Source: Bacillota bacterium | GTDB taxonomy: Bacteria > Bacillota > Clostridia > Christensenellales > Aristaeellaceae | NCBI GenBank assembly: GCA_023398575.1 | Contig: JAEWSC010000003.1 | Coordinates: forward strand, 1 to 64,000 | Reading direction: 5' to 3' | Length of the DNA: 64,000 bases | Shown: positions 8,020 through 15,933 of the stretch, piece by piece | Position numbering within the stretch: position 1 is the stretch's first letter | Layout: every line of letters starts with the position of its first letter | Program-made: the position numbers and the translations under genes | Notes under the pieces: model-generated | What the model saw: the letters and a program-made list of their open reading frames with translations, nothing else | The model's database searches: none | Told to the model about the DNA's origin: nothing

Positions 8020-8805
8020 CTAATCCTTCAGGTGAGCGTTTTTAATGTCAGTAATCAGCATGTGCCCTGGGGCGTGGGAAATGGCAAACGGAGGTTTGAC
8101 CCGCATGACTACCGCCTGAGGTGTTACGCCGCATGGCCAGAAAACGGGGACCTCGCCGGGATGAATGGACACGCTGTCGCCGTAATCAGGCTTATCCAAG
8201 TCCTGTATGCCAATGGCAGCAGGATCGCCGATATGAATCGGTGCACCATGAACCCTGGGCATGGCTGCAGTAACAGTCACCGCCCGTACCACAAGGTCAC
8301 GAGGGACCGGGCGCATGCTCACCACCATGTTCCCATGAAAAACACCAGCCGGCGTCAAGGGAATATTGGTGTTGTACATAGGCACATTACGGCCTTCCTC
8401 AATATGACGAACCGGTACGCCTGCTTCCAGCAGCGCATCTTCAAAAGAAAAGCTGCAGCCGATAAGAAAGCTCACCAGATCATCCCGCCAAAAGCGATCC
8501 GCTTTCTGAGGCTCAGCTGTCATGATCCCGTTTTCATATACGCGGTATTTGGGAATATCCAAAGCGATGTCCCCATTGGGCGCAAGAAATGGCAGGCTGC
8601 GGCTTCCGGCATCACTGACCTCCAGCACCGGGCATGCCTTTGGATTGCGCTGGGAAAACAGCAAAAAATCATATGCCAACGCTTTGGGTATGGCAACAAG
8701 ATTTGATTGTGCATAACCCAAACTCATACCAGAAGTAGGACCTGTGATCTTTCCCTCGCGGATCAAGTGTCGCACGTCCTTAGGATTCATGCGTCCATAA
8801 TCCAT
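8020..8805 (-). CDS. DUF1445 / D-glutamate cyclase-type putative hydro-lyase (YcsI-like)
   Basis: A 261-residue member of the DUF1445 family (B. subtilis YcsI). Visible family sequence includes ITGPTSGMSLGYAQSNLV, FLLFSQRNPKACPVLEVSD, FLIGCSFSFE and HAPGHMLITD at the C-terminus. In animals this domain is the N-terminal half of mitochondrial D-glutamate cyclase, which makes 5-oxo-D-proline from D-glutamate; the C-terminal half, DUF4392, is encoded two genes upstream here. The start is the ATG at 8805 after GGGGAGAG, not the longer reading to 8850. Activity of the free-standing bacterial protein is inferred. Confidence 0.88.
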   Translation of the reverse strand: MDYGRMNPKDVRHLIREGKITGPTSGMSLGYAQSNLVAIPKALAYDFLLFSQRNPKACPVLEVSDAGSRSLPFLAPNGDIALDIPKYRVYENGIMTAEPQKADRFWRDDLVSFLIGCSFSFEDALLEAGVPVRHIEEGRNVPMYNTNIPLTPAGVFHGNMVVSMRPVPRDLVVRAVTVTAAMPRVHGAPIHIGDPAAIGIQDLDKPDYGDSVSIHPGEVPVFWPCGVTPQAVVMRVKPPFAISHAPGHMLITDIKNAHLKD

Positions 8806-8818
8806 ACTTCTCTCCCCT

Positions 8819-9772
8819 TTATCGCCTGCCCAGCAAACGCTGCCAGGCAATGTATTGCTTCTGTTGTTTTACATAAAGCCTTTGTGCCTCGGCAACAGAA
8901 ACCTTGGCAAACCGCACCTTATCCCCCATTTTACACTGGGCAAGCACTGGAATGTCAACGGATATTACCGTGGCGATTTTCGCATAGCCGCCGACTGTCT
9001 GCCGGTCACTCAACAATACAATGGGCTTACCGCTCGCTGGTACCTGTACGCTGCCCAACGCAATGGCATCGGATATAATGTCGGCGCTGCCCACAAAAGA
9101 CAATGCCTTTCCTTCCAACCGGTACCCCATACGGTCGGATTCGTTGGTAACAGCATACTCTTCACTTAAAAATGCTTCCAGCGAATCCTTGGTAAAGGCA
9201 TTCTCCTGCGGGCCTATGACCACACGTAGGATTTGTACACCCGGCAGCTTGATTACTGGCGGCAGCGTACGTTTATTACCGCTGATTAAGTCAATTGCAG
9301 GCCTTGGAGCAGCGAAGTTGATTTCATCTCCGGCCTTTAGCGCACGGCCGCCATATCCGCCCAAGCCATATTTAATCTGTGTGGATTTGCTGCCCATCAC
9401 GGACGGCACATCCAATCCGCCCGCGAAGCTCATATAAATCCGGCAGCCATCCAACACCGCGCCGATGGACAACGTATCCCCCGCCTTCATGGAAAGGGCA
9501 GTATACATGGGTACATCCTCGCCGTTGCGCTTGGGCTGGCACGCGCCGCCTGTGATAGCGATTACATTGCCGCAGTTAAAAGTGACATCCACCCCCAGCA
9601 GCGTCATTTCCAACACAGCTTCCCCTGGCTCGTTTGAGACCAGCAGGTTAGCCATCGTCATGGCATGCTGGTCCAGCGCGCCTCCTGTTGCAAAGCCGTA
9701 CTGCTGATATCCTGCGCGGCCCAAGTCCTGGATGGTGGTAAAAAGGCCCGGCGACTGGATGGTAATGCTCAT
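8819..9772 (-). CDS. pxpC: 5-oxoprolinase subunit PxpC (KipA, biotin-dependent carboxyltransferase family)
   Basis: A 317-residue protein with the hallmarks of the urea-amidolyase C-domain / KipA family: SPGLFTTIQDLGRAGYQQYG at the N-terminus, ITGGACQPKRNG, SFAGGLDVPSVMGSKST, MGYRLEG and VLLSDRQTVGGYAKI. PxpC forms the catalytic complex with PxpB. The start ATG at 9772 overlaps the pxpB stop as ATGA and has GGAGGG six bases upstream; the earlier ATG at 9778 directly abuts that site, so it is less likely. Confidence 0.93.
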   Translation of the reverse strand: MSITIQSPGLFTTIQDLGRAGYQQYGFATGGALDQHAMTMANLLVSNEPGEAVLEMTLLGVDVTFNCGNVIAITGGACQPKRNGEDVPMYTALSMKAGDTLSIGAVLDGCRIYMSFAGGLDVPSVMGSKSTQIKYGLGGYGGRALKAGDEINFAAPRPAIDLISGNKRTLPPVIKLPGVQILRVVIGPQENAFTKDSLEAFLSEEYAVTNESDRMGYRLEGKALSFVGSADIISDAIALGSVQVPASGKPIVLLSDRQTVGGYAKIATVISVDIPVLAQCKMGDKVRFAKVSVAEAQRLYVKQQKQYIAWQRLLGRR

Positions 9773-10500
9773 AGCCATCCCTCCTGTGCCAAGCGGTATT
9801 TGTATGTCCCCGCCTCAGTCTGGGCGGCTATATGTGCAAAATGGTTTTGATCGATAGACACAAACTTCAAATAATCCCCCGCCTCAAACAATATGGGCAG
9901 AGCACGGGTAGGGTCATAAGCTTTGAGCGGCGTACGGCCAATCAGTTGCCATCCGCCAGGAGATGCAATAGGATAAATCCCCGTCTGCTCCCCGCCGATG
10001 CCTACCGATCCGGGCGGAATTCTGGTTCTTGGCGTTTTTAGCCGCGGCGTATGAATACGTTTGTCAAGCCCGCCAAGATAGGCAAAGCCGGGCAAAAAGC
10101 CCAACATGTAGATGCGGTACTCTCGCCCTGCATGCAGTTTTATGACATCATCGGGTGTGATGCCAGCGTTTGATGCCACAAAGTCCAAATCCTCGCCATA
10201 TTCACCGCCATAACATACGGGAATTTCCCAGACCCGCTTTCCCGCTTGCTGAATGTGACCGGTTTGCTTTAGAAGCTTGTTCAGCCGTAAAGTCAGGCGG
10301 CGAAACGATATTACACACGGGTTATAGCAAACCATCAATGAGCGGTAAGTGGGTATCCACTCTAAAACACCTGGAATACTGGCTGCTTTTAATGCAAGCG
10401 AAAGCGAGCGGACCTTACCGCTCAGTTCTTCATTTATTTCGTTGCCAAATTCCACCGTCAGGGCGCAGTCGCCTACCGGCAGGAATGCGTAACCGGCCAT
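9769..10500 (-). CDS. pxpB: 5-oxoprolinase subunit PxpB (KipI, allophanate hydrolase subunit 1 family)
   Basis: A 243-residue KipI/PxpB protein: FLPVGDCALTVEFGN at the start, IPTYRSLMVCYNP, the strongly conserved GFLPGFAYLGGLD, and PRTRIPPGSVGIGGEQTGIY followed by SPGGWQLIGRTP. In B. subtilis the homologue was first known as an inhibitor of KinA; the later accepted metabolic role is as a 5-oxoprolinase subunit. The start ATG at 10500 follows GGGGGAGAACC. It is translationally coupled to pxpC. Confidence 0.94.
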   Translation of the reverse strand: MAGYAFLPVGDCALTVEFGNEINEELSGKVRSLSLALKAASIPGVLEWIPTYRSLMVCYNPCVISFRRLTLRLNKLLKQTGHIQQAGKRVWEIPVCYGGEYGEDLDFVASNAGITPDDVIKLHAGREYRIYMLGFLPGFAYLGGLDKRIHTPRLKTPRTRIPPGSVGIGGEQTGIYPIASPGGWQLIGRTPLKAYDPTRALPILFEAGDYLKFVSIDQNHFAHIAAQTEAGTYKYRLAQEGWL

Positions 10501-10518
10501 GGTTCTCCCCCTTTGGCA

Positions 10519-11607
10519 TTACAGTTCCAACGGGTCGTTTTCCTTTTGATAGAACCCAAGGTCCAGTACCTTATCGAACCATGTCTTGCAGGTTTTTTCC
10601 AAGCGCGGAGCATAGCTTATGCATTCCCGCATCATATCCACCATCAGCATCTGCATTTTCAAGTCAAAGCCGTCGATGGCGGGGATCAGCCAGCCGTTCA
10701 TATCCACCATGCCATTGCGGGTGGCAGCCAGCAGCATATCCCGTTCCATATCGCTGTCGTGGATAATGCTCATGTCTTTTTGCAAGTAAGCCAAAGCAGC
10801 CATCAGGCCATAGCAGCCCCAATCGGATACCGTAGCGGTAATGATATGATCTGCCTTTGTGTGTACACAAATTCCGCCGCCGCAACCGCAGCCGCAGCCG
10901 CCAGGTGCCGCGTAGGGTATATACGTTTGAATATGCTCGGCAATGGACCCCAAGCCCATTTCATTGCCCAGGTCTCCAATAGCAACTGTCAGGATTCTCT
11001 TTAGATACAACAAGTCAAACAACACGTCTGACTTATCTTCCAAGGCGGATACATTGCGGCCAATAGCATTATGATATACGCCAATGCTGTTGGCGCCGGG
11101 ATGCTCCACGCTGATGCCGGCGGCCGGCGGATGGTTTCTTAGCATATCCTCCGCTTGTTGCTTGGCCGCATCCGCATCCTTTGTAAATGGAATCAATGCT
11201 ACGGCTGCAGGATATTGCTGCGCCTGCGCAATAGAATCATAGGCATGCAGCCCTGCTACTGGCGCCATGTTCCGAGCAGCCGATATGCAATCTTCCGGAC
11301 AAACAAGCACCGGCACCGCGGAAAAACCGCGGGCCAGCGCACGCGCCAGGAGAACAGCACTAACAATACCGTCTGTCTCCGGTTTTTGGTGGGTGGGCAG
11401 TATGAAGCCAGTAAAGATGTATACAAGGCTGCCGGGCTTAAGCACCTTAACAAGCTCCAGCGCCGCATTCATGGTCAGTGGAATTTTACACTTTTCCCTG
11501 GCCCCTTTATATAGAATACGACATACGCCATATCCCCGTGGATCAAGGTTCATCAAGTCGTCCAGGTTCTGCCCTACATTCAAAATGGTCAGTTGCTGTT
11601 GATTCAT
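10519..11607 (-). CDS. DUF4392 protein, D-glutamate cyclase C-terminal-type
   Basis: The 362-residue protein matches the DUF4392 family, the C-terminal half of animal D-glutamate cyclase. Recognisable parts are GSLVYIFTGFILPTHQKPET near 60-78, the substrate-loop type VAIGDLGNEMGLG (about 208-220) and a Cys-Gly cluster GGCGCGCGGGIC (cysteines at about 238, 240, 242 and 247) that could bind metal. It sits between the D-amino-acid aminotransferase and pxpB. Ribosome site GAGG lies eight bases before the start. With the DUF1445 gene this gives a split cyclase. A direct D-glutamate role is inferred from family and context. Confidence 0.82.
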   Translation of the reverse strand: MNQQQLTILNVGQNLDDLMNLDPRGYGVCRILYKGAREKCKIPLTMNAALELVKVLKPGSLVYIFTGFILPTHQKPETDGIVSAVLLARALARGFSAVPVLVCPEDCISAARNMAPVAGLHAYDSIAQAQQYPAAVALIPFTKDADAAKQQAEDMLRNHPPAAGISVEHPGANSIGVYHNAIGRNVSALEDKSDVLFDLLYLKRILTVAIGDLGNEMGLGSIAEHIQTYIPYAAPGGCGCGCGGGICVHTKADHIITATVSDWGCYGLMAALAYLQKDMSIIHDSDMERDMLLAATRNGMVDMNGWLIPAIDGFDLKMQMLMVDMMRECISYAPRLEKTCKTWFDKVLDLGFYQKENDPLEL

Positions 11608-11633
11608 TTACAAAACCTCAATAATGGCTTATG

Positions 11634-12494
11634 TTATGCAAGTTCCGCAACGGGTGTGGTATGGGCATGAAGCCTTGCGATGGATGCATCCTGCAGCGTC
11701 TTCAACAGCTCTGGCGCGCGGCCGCCAACAGGCTTGCCATCAATATGGCTGACAGGGCAGCACAAAGCACCGGCGCTGGTGTAAATTACCTCATCGGCAT
11801 CCATCATTTCTTCAACCGTGAAGGCTTCTTCCGCCACAGGGATATTGTTTTCTTTGGCCAGGCCGATCAGCACCATCCTGGTGATACCGGGCAAAATGAG
11901 GTTCGACAGCGGCGCGGTGCGGAACACACCATCTTTGATAATATGAATGTTGCTGTGGGCGCATTCAGTCACAATGCCGTCGCGGTGGAAAACAGCCTCG
12001 TCACAGCCGGCCTCCAGCGCACGCTGGGATGCGATGCAGTTGGGCAAAAGATTCAAGGTTTTGATGTTGCAATGGAAATAACGGGTATCGGGCACGGTGA
12101 TCAGCTTATATTTTTGATACACATTCTTCATGGGGTTATGACGGATGGTCACCCAAAGGTTAGGGCCGGTTGTTGCGCCAACATAAGCATGATTGCGGAT
12201 GCCAGTACCGCGGGTCACCTGCCAGTAGACGATGCTTTCCTTGCTGTCTACCTTCTTTACCAAATCCATCAACAGGGTGGACAGTTCTTCTTTGCTCATG
12301 GCAAGGGGAATCTCGATCAATGCCGCGCTGTTGAAAAAGCGGTCTACATGCTCTTTTAAATCGTAGATGGTATGATTGATCGCATAAGTAGCATCATACA
12401 CACCATCACCGAAGTAGCTGACACGGTCATTCATAGGTATCATCATGTCCTGCATCAAGCCGATTTTACCATTGTAATACCCGAGATTTTCCAT
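11634..12494 (-). CDS. D-amino-acid aminotransferase (class IV PLP)
   Basis: A 286-residue fold-type IV PLP transaminase. Lys145 in NIKTLNLLPN and Glu177 in GIVTECAHSN fall at the numbers known for the Bacillus D-amino-acid transaminase. RVSYFGDGVYDATYA lies near residue 24, and PLSNLILPGITR binds the cofactor phosphate. Such enzymes move the amino group between D-alanine, D-glutamate and their 2-oxo acids. It is the first gene of the operon. The start ATG at 12494 follows GGAGG. A branched-chain aminotransferase is less likely, given the D-type Lys region. Confidence 0.88.
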   Translation of the reverse strand: MENLGYYNGKIGLMQDMMIPMNDRVSYFGDGVYDATYAINHTIYDLKEHVDRFFNSAALIEIPLAMSKEELSTLLMDLVKKVDSKESIVYWQVTRGTGIRNHAYVGATTGPNLWVTIRHNPMKNVYQKYKLITVPDTRYFHCNIKTLNLLPNCIASQRALEAGCDEAVFHRDGIVTECAHSNIHIIKDGVFRTAPLSNLILPGITRMVLIGLAKENNIPVAEEAFTVEEMMDADEVIYTSAGALCCPVSHIDGKPVGGRAPELLKTLQDASIARLHAHTTPVAELA

Positions 12495-12590
12495 ATTGAC
12501 GCCTCCATAAAATCATTAGGAAGGTCCGTTGCCAGAAGGCTTTCCCCTATACTCGCCCAAGGTAACCCCTTCGTATTTTGTATCCATAGT

Positions 12591-12619
12591 ATCATACTGC
12601 GATATGGGCGTTTTGTAAA
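12591..12619 (-). promoter_or_regulatory. promoter of the D-glutamate/5-oxoproline operon
   Basis: On the minus strand TTTACA (12619-12614) and TATGAT (12596-12591) are separated by 17 bp, about 97 bases before the aminotransferase start. It abuts a divergent plus-strand promoter. The repeat TGTAAAT (12614-12620) / ATTTACA (12650-12656) spans the gap and overlaps both, so it is a candidate operator. Confidence 0.65.
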
Positions 12620-12647
12620 TTGAATTTGCATAACTTTGTGATATAAT
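12620..12647 (+). promoter_or_regulatory. divergent plus-strand promoter
   Basis: TTGAAT (12620-12625) and TATAAT (12642-12647) with a 16-bp spacer face away from the D-glutamate operon. The only downstream coding-like sequences are two short overlapping frames, so this may be the remaining promoter of a lost divergent gene. Confidence 0.5.
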
Positions 12648-12744
12648 CGATTTACACATTGTTATCATTCATGCATTCTGGCGCAATTAAAATGATAAAA
12701 TGCGTTTTTGCGGACAAGTCATATGCAGCAACAGAGATGTATTG

Positions 12745-12931
12745 ATGCAAGTGTTCACACAATTGACCGTGGTTCAGACACCAGATGATGAACGAAAGGC
12801 TGCTATGTCAGAAGTGCAAAAATCCATTGACTCGAAAGTTTCTGCATTGCATGTATAACACAATAGAACCGACTGATATGGCAGAGATATTGCGGTTGGA
12901 TAGACCTCTTAAGTATTTTCTCATAGCTTAA
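12745..12931 (+). pseudogene. two short overlapping frames, possible gene remnant
   Basis: Frame one (12745-12858, 37 residues) contains VVQTPDDERKAAMSEVQKS. Frame two (12851-12931, 26 residues) contains IEPTDMAEILRLDRPLKYF and overlaps it by eight bases in another frame. Both look protein-like, neither has a clear ribosome site, and neither is recognised. They fit debris of one frameshifted gene behind the divergent promoter, or tiny genes. Apart from the promoters, these frames, a repeated word GCTTAAGTTC (12926 and 12966) and a terminator, nothing is seen in the 557-base gap 12495-13051. Confidence 0.3.
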
Positions 12932-12975
12932 GTTCTCCTACAATCTAAGCACTACCATAGTAATTGCTTAAGTTC

Positions 12976-13013
12976 AAAAGCGGGAAATCGCGATGTCGCG
13001 ATTTCCCGCTTTT
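12976..13013. terminator. bidirectional terminator
   Basis: AAAAGCGGGAAATCGCGA and its exact complement form an 18-bp perfect stem with a two-base loop, with A and T runs built into the ends. It can stop the minus-strand coiled-coil gene at 13052 and any plus-strand transcript from 12647. Confidence 0.88.
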
Positions 13014-13051
13014 CCCAATCAAGAATGATATTTGCTTGCTGTGAGCAGAAC

Positions 13052-14476
13052 TTACTTTGCAAACAATACCAATGCCTCATTCACGGCTTCCACCACCGCG
13101 GCAGAGGTAACTGCATCTCCTTTAAGCTCCACGATACCCTCACCCAGCTTGACCGTGCCAGATTTGCCAATGAACTGGCTGATAAAGGCTTCCTTATCCG
13201 CTGTTTCATCAACATCCTTGCCACTCACAGATAGCGCCTGAATAGCACCGGTAGCATCCAGCACAACTGTCACATCAACCGGTCCTGCGCCGCCCTGCTT
13301 GGCTATTGTATACACCTTGTACCCGCCATCGGTGATCACTTTCAGCACGTCTGCAAGGGATACCGTCTTGTTGGCAACTGCTTCTTCCAGCGCCTTTCGA
13401 GCTGCATCAGCCTTGTTGCTGGCTTCCTTGGCTGCAGTTTCGGCAGCAACCGCTTTATCATTCGCCGCTGCGACAGCCGTTACAGCCGTTTCCTTCTCGC
13501 TGACAGCCTTTTCCGCTGCGGCCTTTGCATCCTTTACCTCTGCCTCAAGCGCTGCTACTTTTTTCTGTGCTTCCGCAAGATCAGCCTTTGTTTTGTCTAA
13601 ATCCTTGGACAATGTTTGGGCATCCGTGCTAGCTTGCTGAGTGCCTGCGGCAGCTGCCTGCTGTGCATCAGCCAACAACTTTTCAGCATCGGTCAGTTTA
13701 GTCTGCAAAGTATCAATATCCGCTTTGGCTTTAGCGGCAGCATCTTTGGCTGCCTTATTCGCATCAACCAGCGCCTTTTGAGCCGCTTCTTTGTCTTTGA
13801 CCGCCTGCTCCTTTTCCTTTATAGCAGCGGCAACAGCAGTCTTGGCAGCATCAAGCTCTTTATTGGCAGCATCCGCATCGGCTGTTGCTTTTACTAGCTC
13901 ACTCTTTGTGATATCCACACCAGCCTTTGCAGCCGCAAGATCATCTGCCGCCTTCTTGGCAGCCTTATCGGCCGCGGCCTTTTCATCCTGCGCCTTCTTG
14001 AGGGCAGTCTCTGCCGTTTGCTTATCATTGAGTGCCGCCTGCGTTGCAGCCTGCGCATCCTTCGTATTCTGCTCGGCTGCTGCCTGAGCTGTCAAGGCGG
14101 CCTGCAGATCGGCTGCGGATGTCTGGGCAGCGATATCCGCCGCCGCCTTTTCATCCTGCGCCGTCTTCAGGGCGGTATCCGCTGCTATTTTGGCTTCTTC
14201 CGCCGCTGTTTTGCTGGCAAGGGCGGTCTTCAGGTCTTCTTCTAACGTCCCAAGCTTCGCCTCTGCCTGAGCTTTATCGTTTTCAGCCGCGTCCTTTGCA
14301 GCCTTGGCCGTCTCAAGCTCTGCGGTCATGTCGTCCAGCTTGCCTTGCAGCTGCGCAGTCTGCGTTTCATACCGGTCTCTTGATTGCGCCGTTTGATAGC
14401 GGTCGCCAAACAAGACGCCGAGCGCAATGGCAAGAATCAAAACAACCGCCAGCAGTGCCACAGTGGACTTTTTCAC
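13052..14476 (-). CDS. membrane-anchored Ala-rich coiled-coil protein with FMN_bind-like C-terminus
   Basis: The product has 474 residues: an N-terminal hydrophobic anchor (KKSTVALLAVVLILAIALGV), then about 340 residues of Ala/Lys/Glu/Asp heptads predicted to be one long extracytoplasmic coiled coil, then a globular domain of about 100 residues. The last domain has DVTVVLDATGAIQALSVSG and ends GDAVTSAAVVEAVNEAL, which resembles FMN-binding (RnfG/NqrC-type) domains, whose GATVTS motif is altered to GDAVTS here. The start is the GTG at 14476 after AAGGGGTGG; a TTG at 14497 lies before that site. It stands alone between terminators. Function unknown; possibly a cell-envelope spacer or redox protein. 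Confidence 0.6.
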   Translation of the reverse strand: MKKSTVALLAVVLILAIALGVLFGDRYQTAQSRDRYETQTAQLQGKLDDMTAELETAKAAKDAAENDKAQAEAKLGTLEEDLKTALASKTAAEEAKIAADTALKTAQDEKAAADIAAQTSAADLQAALTAQAAAEQNTKDAQAATQAALNDKQTAETALKKAQDEKAAADKAAKKAADDLAAAKAGVDITKSELVKATADADAANKELDAAKTAVAAAIKEKEQAVKDKEAAQKALVDANKAAKDAAAKAKADIDTLQTKLTDAEKLLADAQQAAAAGTQQASTDAQTLSKDLDKTKADLAEAQKKVAALEAEVKDAKAAAEKAVSEKETAVTAVAAANDKAVAAETAAKEASNKADAARKALEEAVANKTVSLADVLKVITDGGYKVYTIAKQGGAGPVDVTVVLDATGAIQALSVSGKDVDETADKEAFISQFIGKSGTVKLGEGIVELKGDAVTSAAVVEAVNEALVLFAK

Positions 14477-14573
14477 CAGATACCACCCCTTATTCAATTA
14501 TTTATGTGCAGGCATTTGCCCTGCTATCATTGCTGCAATAGTATATGATGCCGTTTCTATAATTAACCAATAG

Positions 14574-14602
14574 AAAAAAGATTCTCCACAAAGCAGAGAA
14601 TC
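14574..14602 (-). terminator. terminator after scpB
   Basis: GATTCTC (14580-14586) and GAGAATC (14596-14602) form a 7-bp stem followed on the minus strand by TTTTTT. It lies 59 bases after the scpB stop. Confidence 0.65.
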
Positions 14603-14660
14603 CCTTCTTAGGAAAATGAAAATATCGGTAATTATGCACAATTTATACGTGTTTCTTGCA

Positions 14661-15200
14661 TCAAGGGACCAACGGCTCTTCTTCCTGCTGCTTTTCTGTG
14701 ATCTTGGGCAGCTCGGCCAGCGAGCTGATACCAAAATGGCTTAAAAACGCATCCGTAGTGCCGTAGAGTATCGGGCGGCCCAGTGCTTCCTTTCTGCCAA
14801 CCTCAACAATCAAGCCCTTGTTCACCAGCGATTGAACAGAATAGTCACACTTTACACCGCGAATCGCCTCCACCTCCGCCTTGGTGGCAGGCTGACGGTA
14901 AGCAACAACGGCCAGGGTCTCCATGGCAGCTTGGGAAAGGGATTGCTTTTGAACGGGCTGCAAAAGCTTTTCCACAAAAGGCGCATACTCCGCCCTGGTG
15001 GCCAGTTGAATATGATCGCCAAATCGTTTCAGGCAGATACCCCTGCGGTGAAAGTTATAATCGCTCTCCAACGCGTTGACCGCAGAATTTAGCTCAATAG
15101 GGCTTATGTCCAACGCTTTTTGTAATTCAGAAAGCAATACCGGCTCGCCGGCGACAAACAAAATGGCCTCGATAATGGCCATCCACTCATTGGGCTGCAA
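14661..15200 (-). CDS. scpB: segregation and condensation protein B (ScpB)
   Basis: ScpB is the winged-helix kite subunit of the SMC-ScpAB condensin complex. The 179-residue protein shows AIIEAILFVAGEPV near the start, AAMETLAVVAYRQPATKAEVEAIRG in the middle (second winged helix), and LGRPILYGTTDAFLSHFG near the end. The proposed start is the TTG at 15200, which has GAAGGAG before it and restores the usual N-terminus (QPNEWMAIIEA); an ATG at 15182 has no ribosome site. It overlaps the scpA end, giving the standard scpA-scpB coupling. Confidence 0.93.
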   Translation of the reverse strand: MQPNEWMAIIEAILFVAGEPVLLSELQKALDISPIELNSAVNALESDYNFHRRGICLKRFGDHIQLATRAEYAPFVEKLLQPVQKQSLSQAAMETLAVVAYRQPATKAEVEAIRGVKCDYSVQSLVNKGLIVEVGRKEALGRPILYGTTDAFLSHFGISSLAELPKITEKQQEEEPLVP

Positions 15201-15924
15201 TTTCCTTTCTCCTTCCCGGGTGCAGGGTGATCTCCCCGAATGTTGAGCTTTGCTCCACATAGGCGCGGTTCAGGCGCAATATCTCCAGCAGTGCCAGAAA
15301 AAGCGTAACCACTTCTTCACGGCTTGGCGCATCACTGAACAGCTTTTCAAACGGCATTGGGCCTTTGCGCAAGCGCTTGATAATATGGTTCATGCAGGCT
15401 TCTATGGTAAAGGAATCACGGCGTATCTCCCTGTTAATGAATACCGATTCTTCCGGCTCCTCCGGTTTTCTTGCAAGTACCCGGGATAAAGCCTCAATCA
15501 GCCCGTCCAATGTAATCCCTGTCAATTCAAAGGACGGCGGCGGAAGCGGATATTCCTCCGGCAGTTTTTCGTACATGGCTGCGGCAACCTTTTCAAAGGC
15601 CTGCAGGTTTTCGGCCGATTCCTTGTACCGCTTGTATTCTTCCAACCGGCGGATGAGCGCTTGCTCCGGATCTTCTTCATCCTCCAAAACAGGCGGTTTG
15701 GGCAATAACGCCCGGCTTTTAATCTCCAGCAAGGTGGCGGCCATTGCCAGAAATTCGCTGGCATCATCCATATCCAGGTCCACAGCACCGCTGACGGAAG
15801 CGATGTACTGCTCCGTAATCTCCGACACAAAGATGTCCCTTATATCCACCTTGGCCTTGCTAATCAGGTGGAGCAAAAGGTCCAGCGGGCCTTCAAATTG
15901 CTTTAGGTGTATCAGCTGCGGCAT
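15187..15924 (-). CDS. scpA: segregation and condensation protein A (ScpA)
   Basis: ScpA is the kleisin that bridges the SMC heads. The 245-residue protein has FEGPLDLLLHLISKAKVDI at the N-terminus (the SMC neck-binding helix), IFVSEITEQYI, EFLAMAATLLEIKSRALLP, and a C-terminal winged helix (EEVVTLFLALLEILRLN) that binds the SMC cap. The ATG at 15924 follows GAGGGTAGATC. It is downstream of the site-2 protease gene by ten bases, so they are probably co-transcribed. Confidence 0.95.
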   Translation of the reverse strand: MPQLIHLKQFEGPLDLLLHLISKAKVDIRDIFVSEITEQYIASVSGAVDLDMDDASEFLAMAATLLEIKSRALLPKPPVLEDEEDPEQALIRRLEEYKRYKESAENLQAFEKVAAAMYEKLPEEYPLPPPSFELTGITLDGLIEALSRVLARKPEEPEESVFINREIRRDSFTIEACMNHIIKRLRKGPMPFEKLFSDAPSREEVVTLFLALLEILRLNRAYVEQSSTFGEITLHPGRRKEIAAQ

Positions 15925-15933
15925 GATCTACCC

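Noticed and set aside
8032..8706. A 224-codon plus-strand frame opposite the DUF1445 gene
   Set aside because: No ribosome site and no recognisable domain; the minus-strand gene has clear family motifs and fits the operon.
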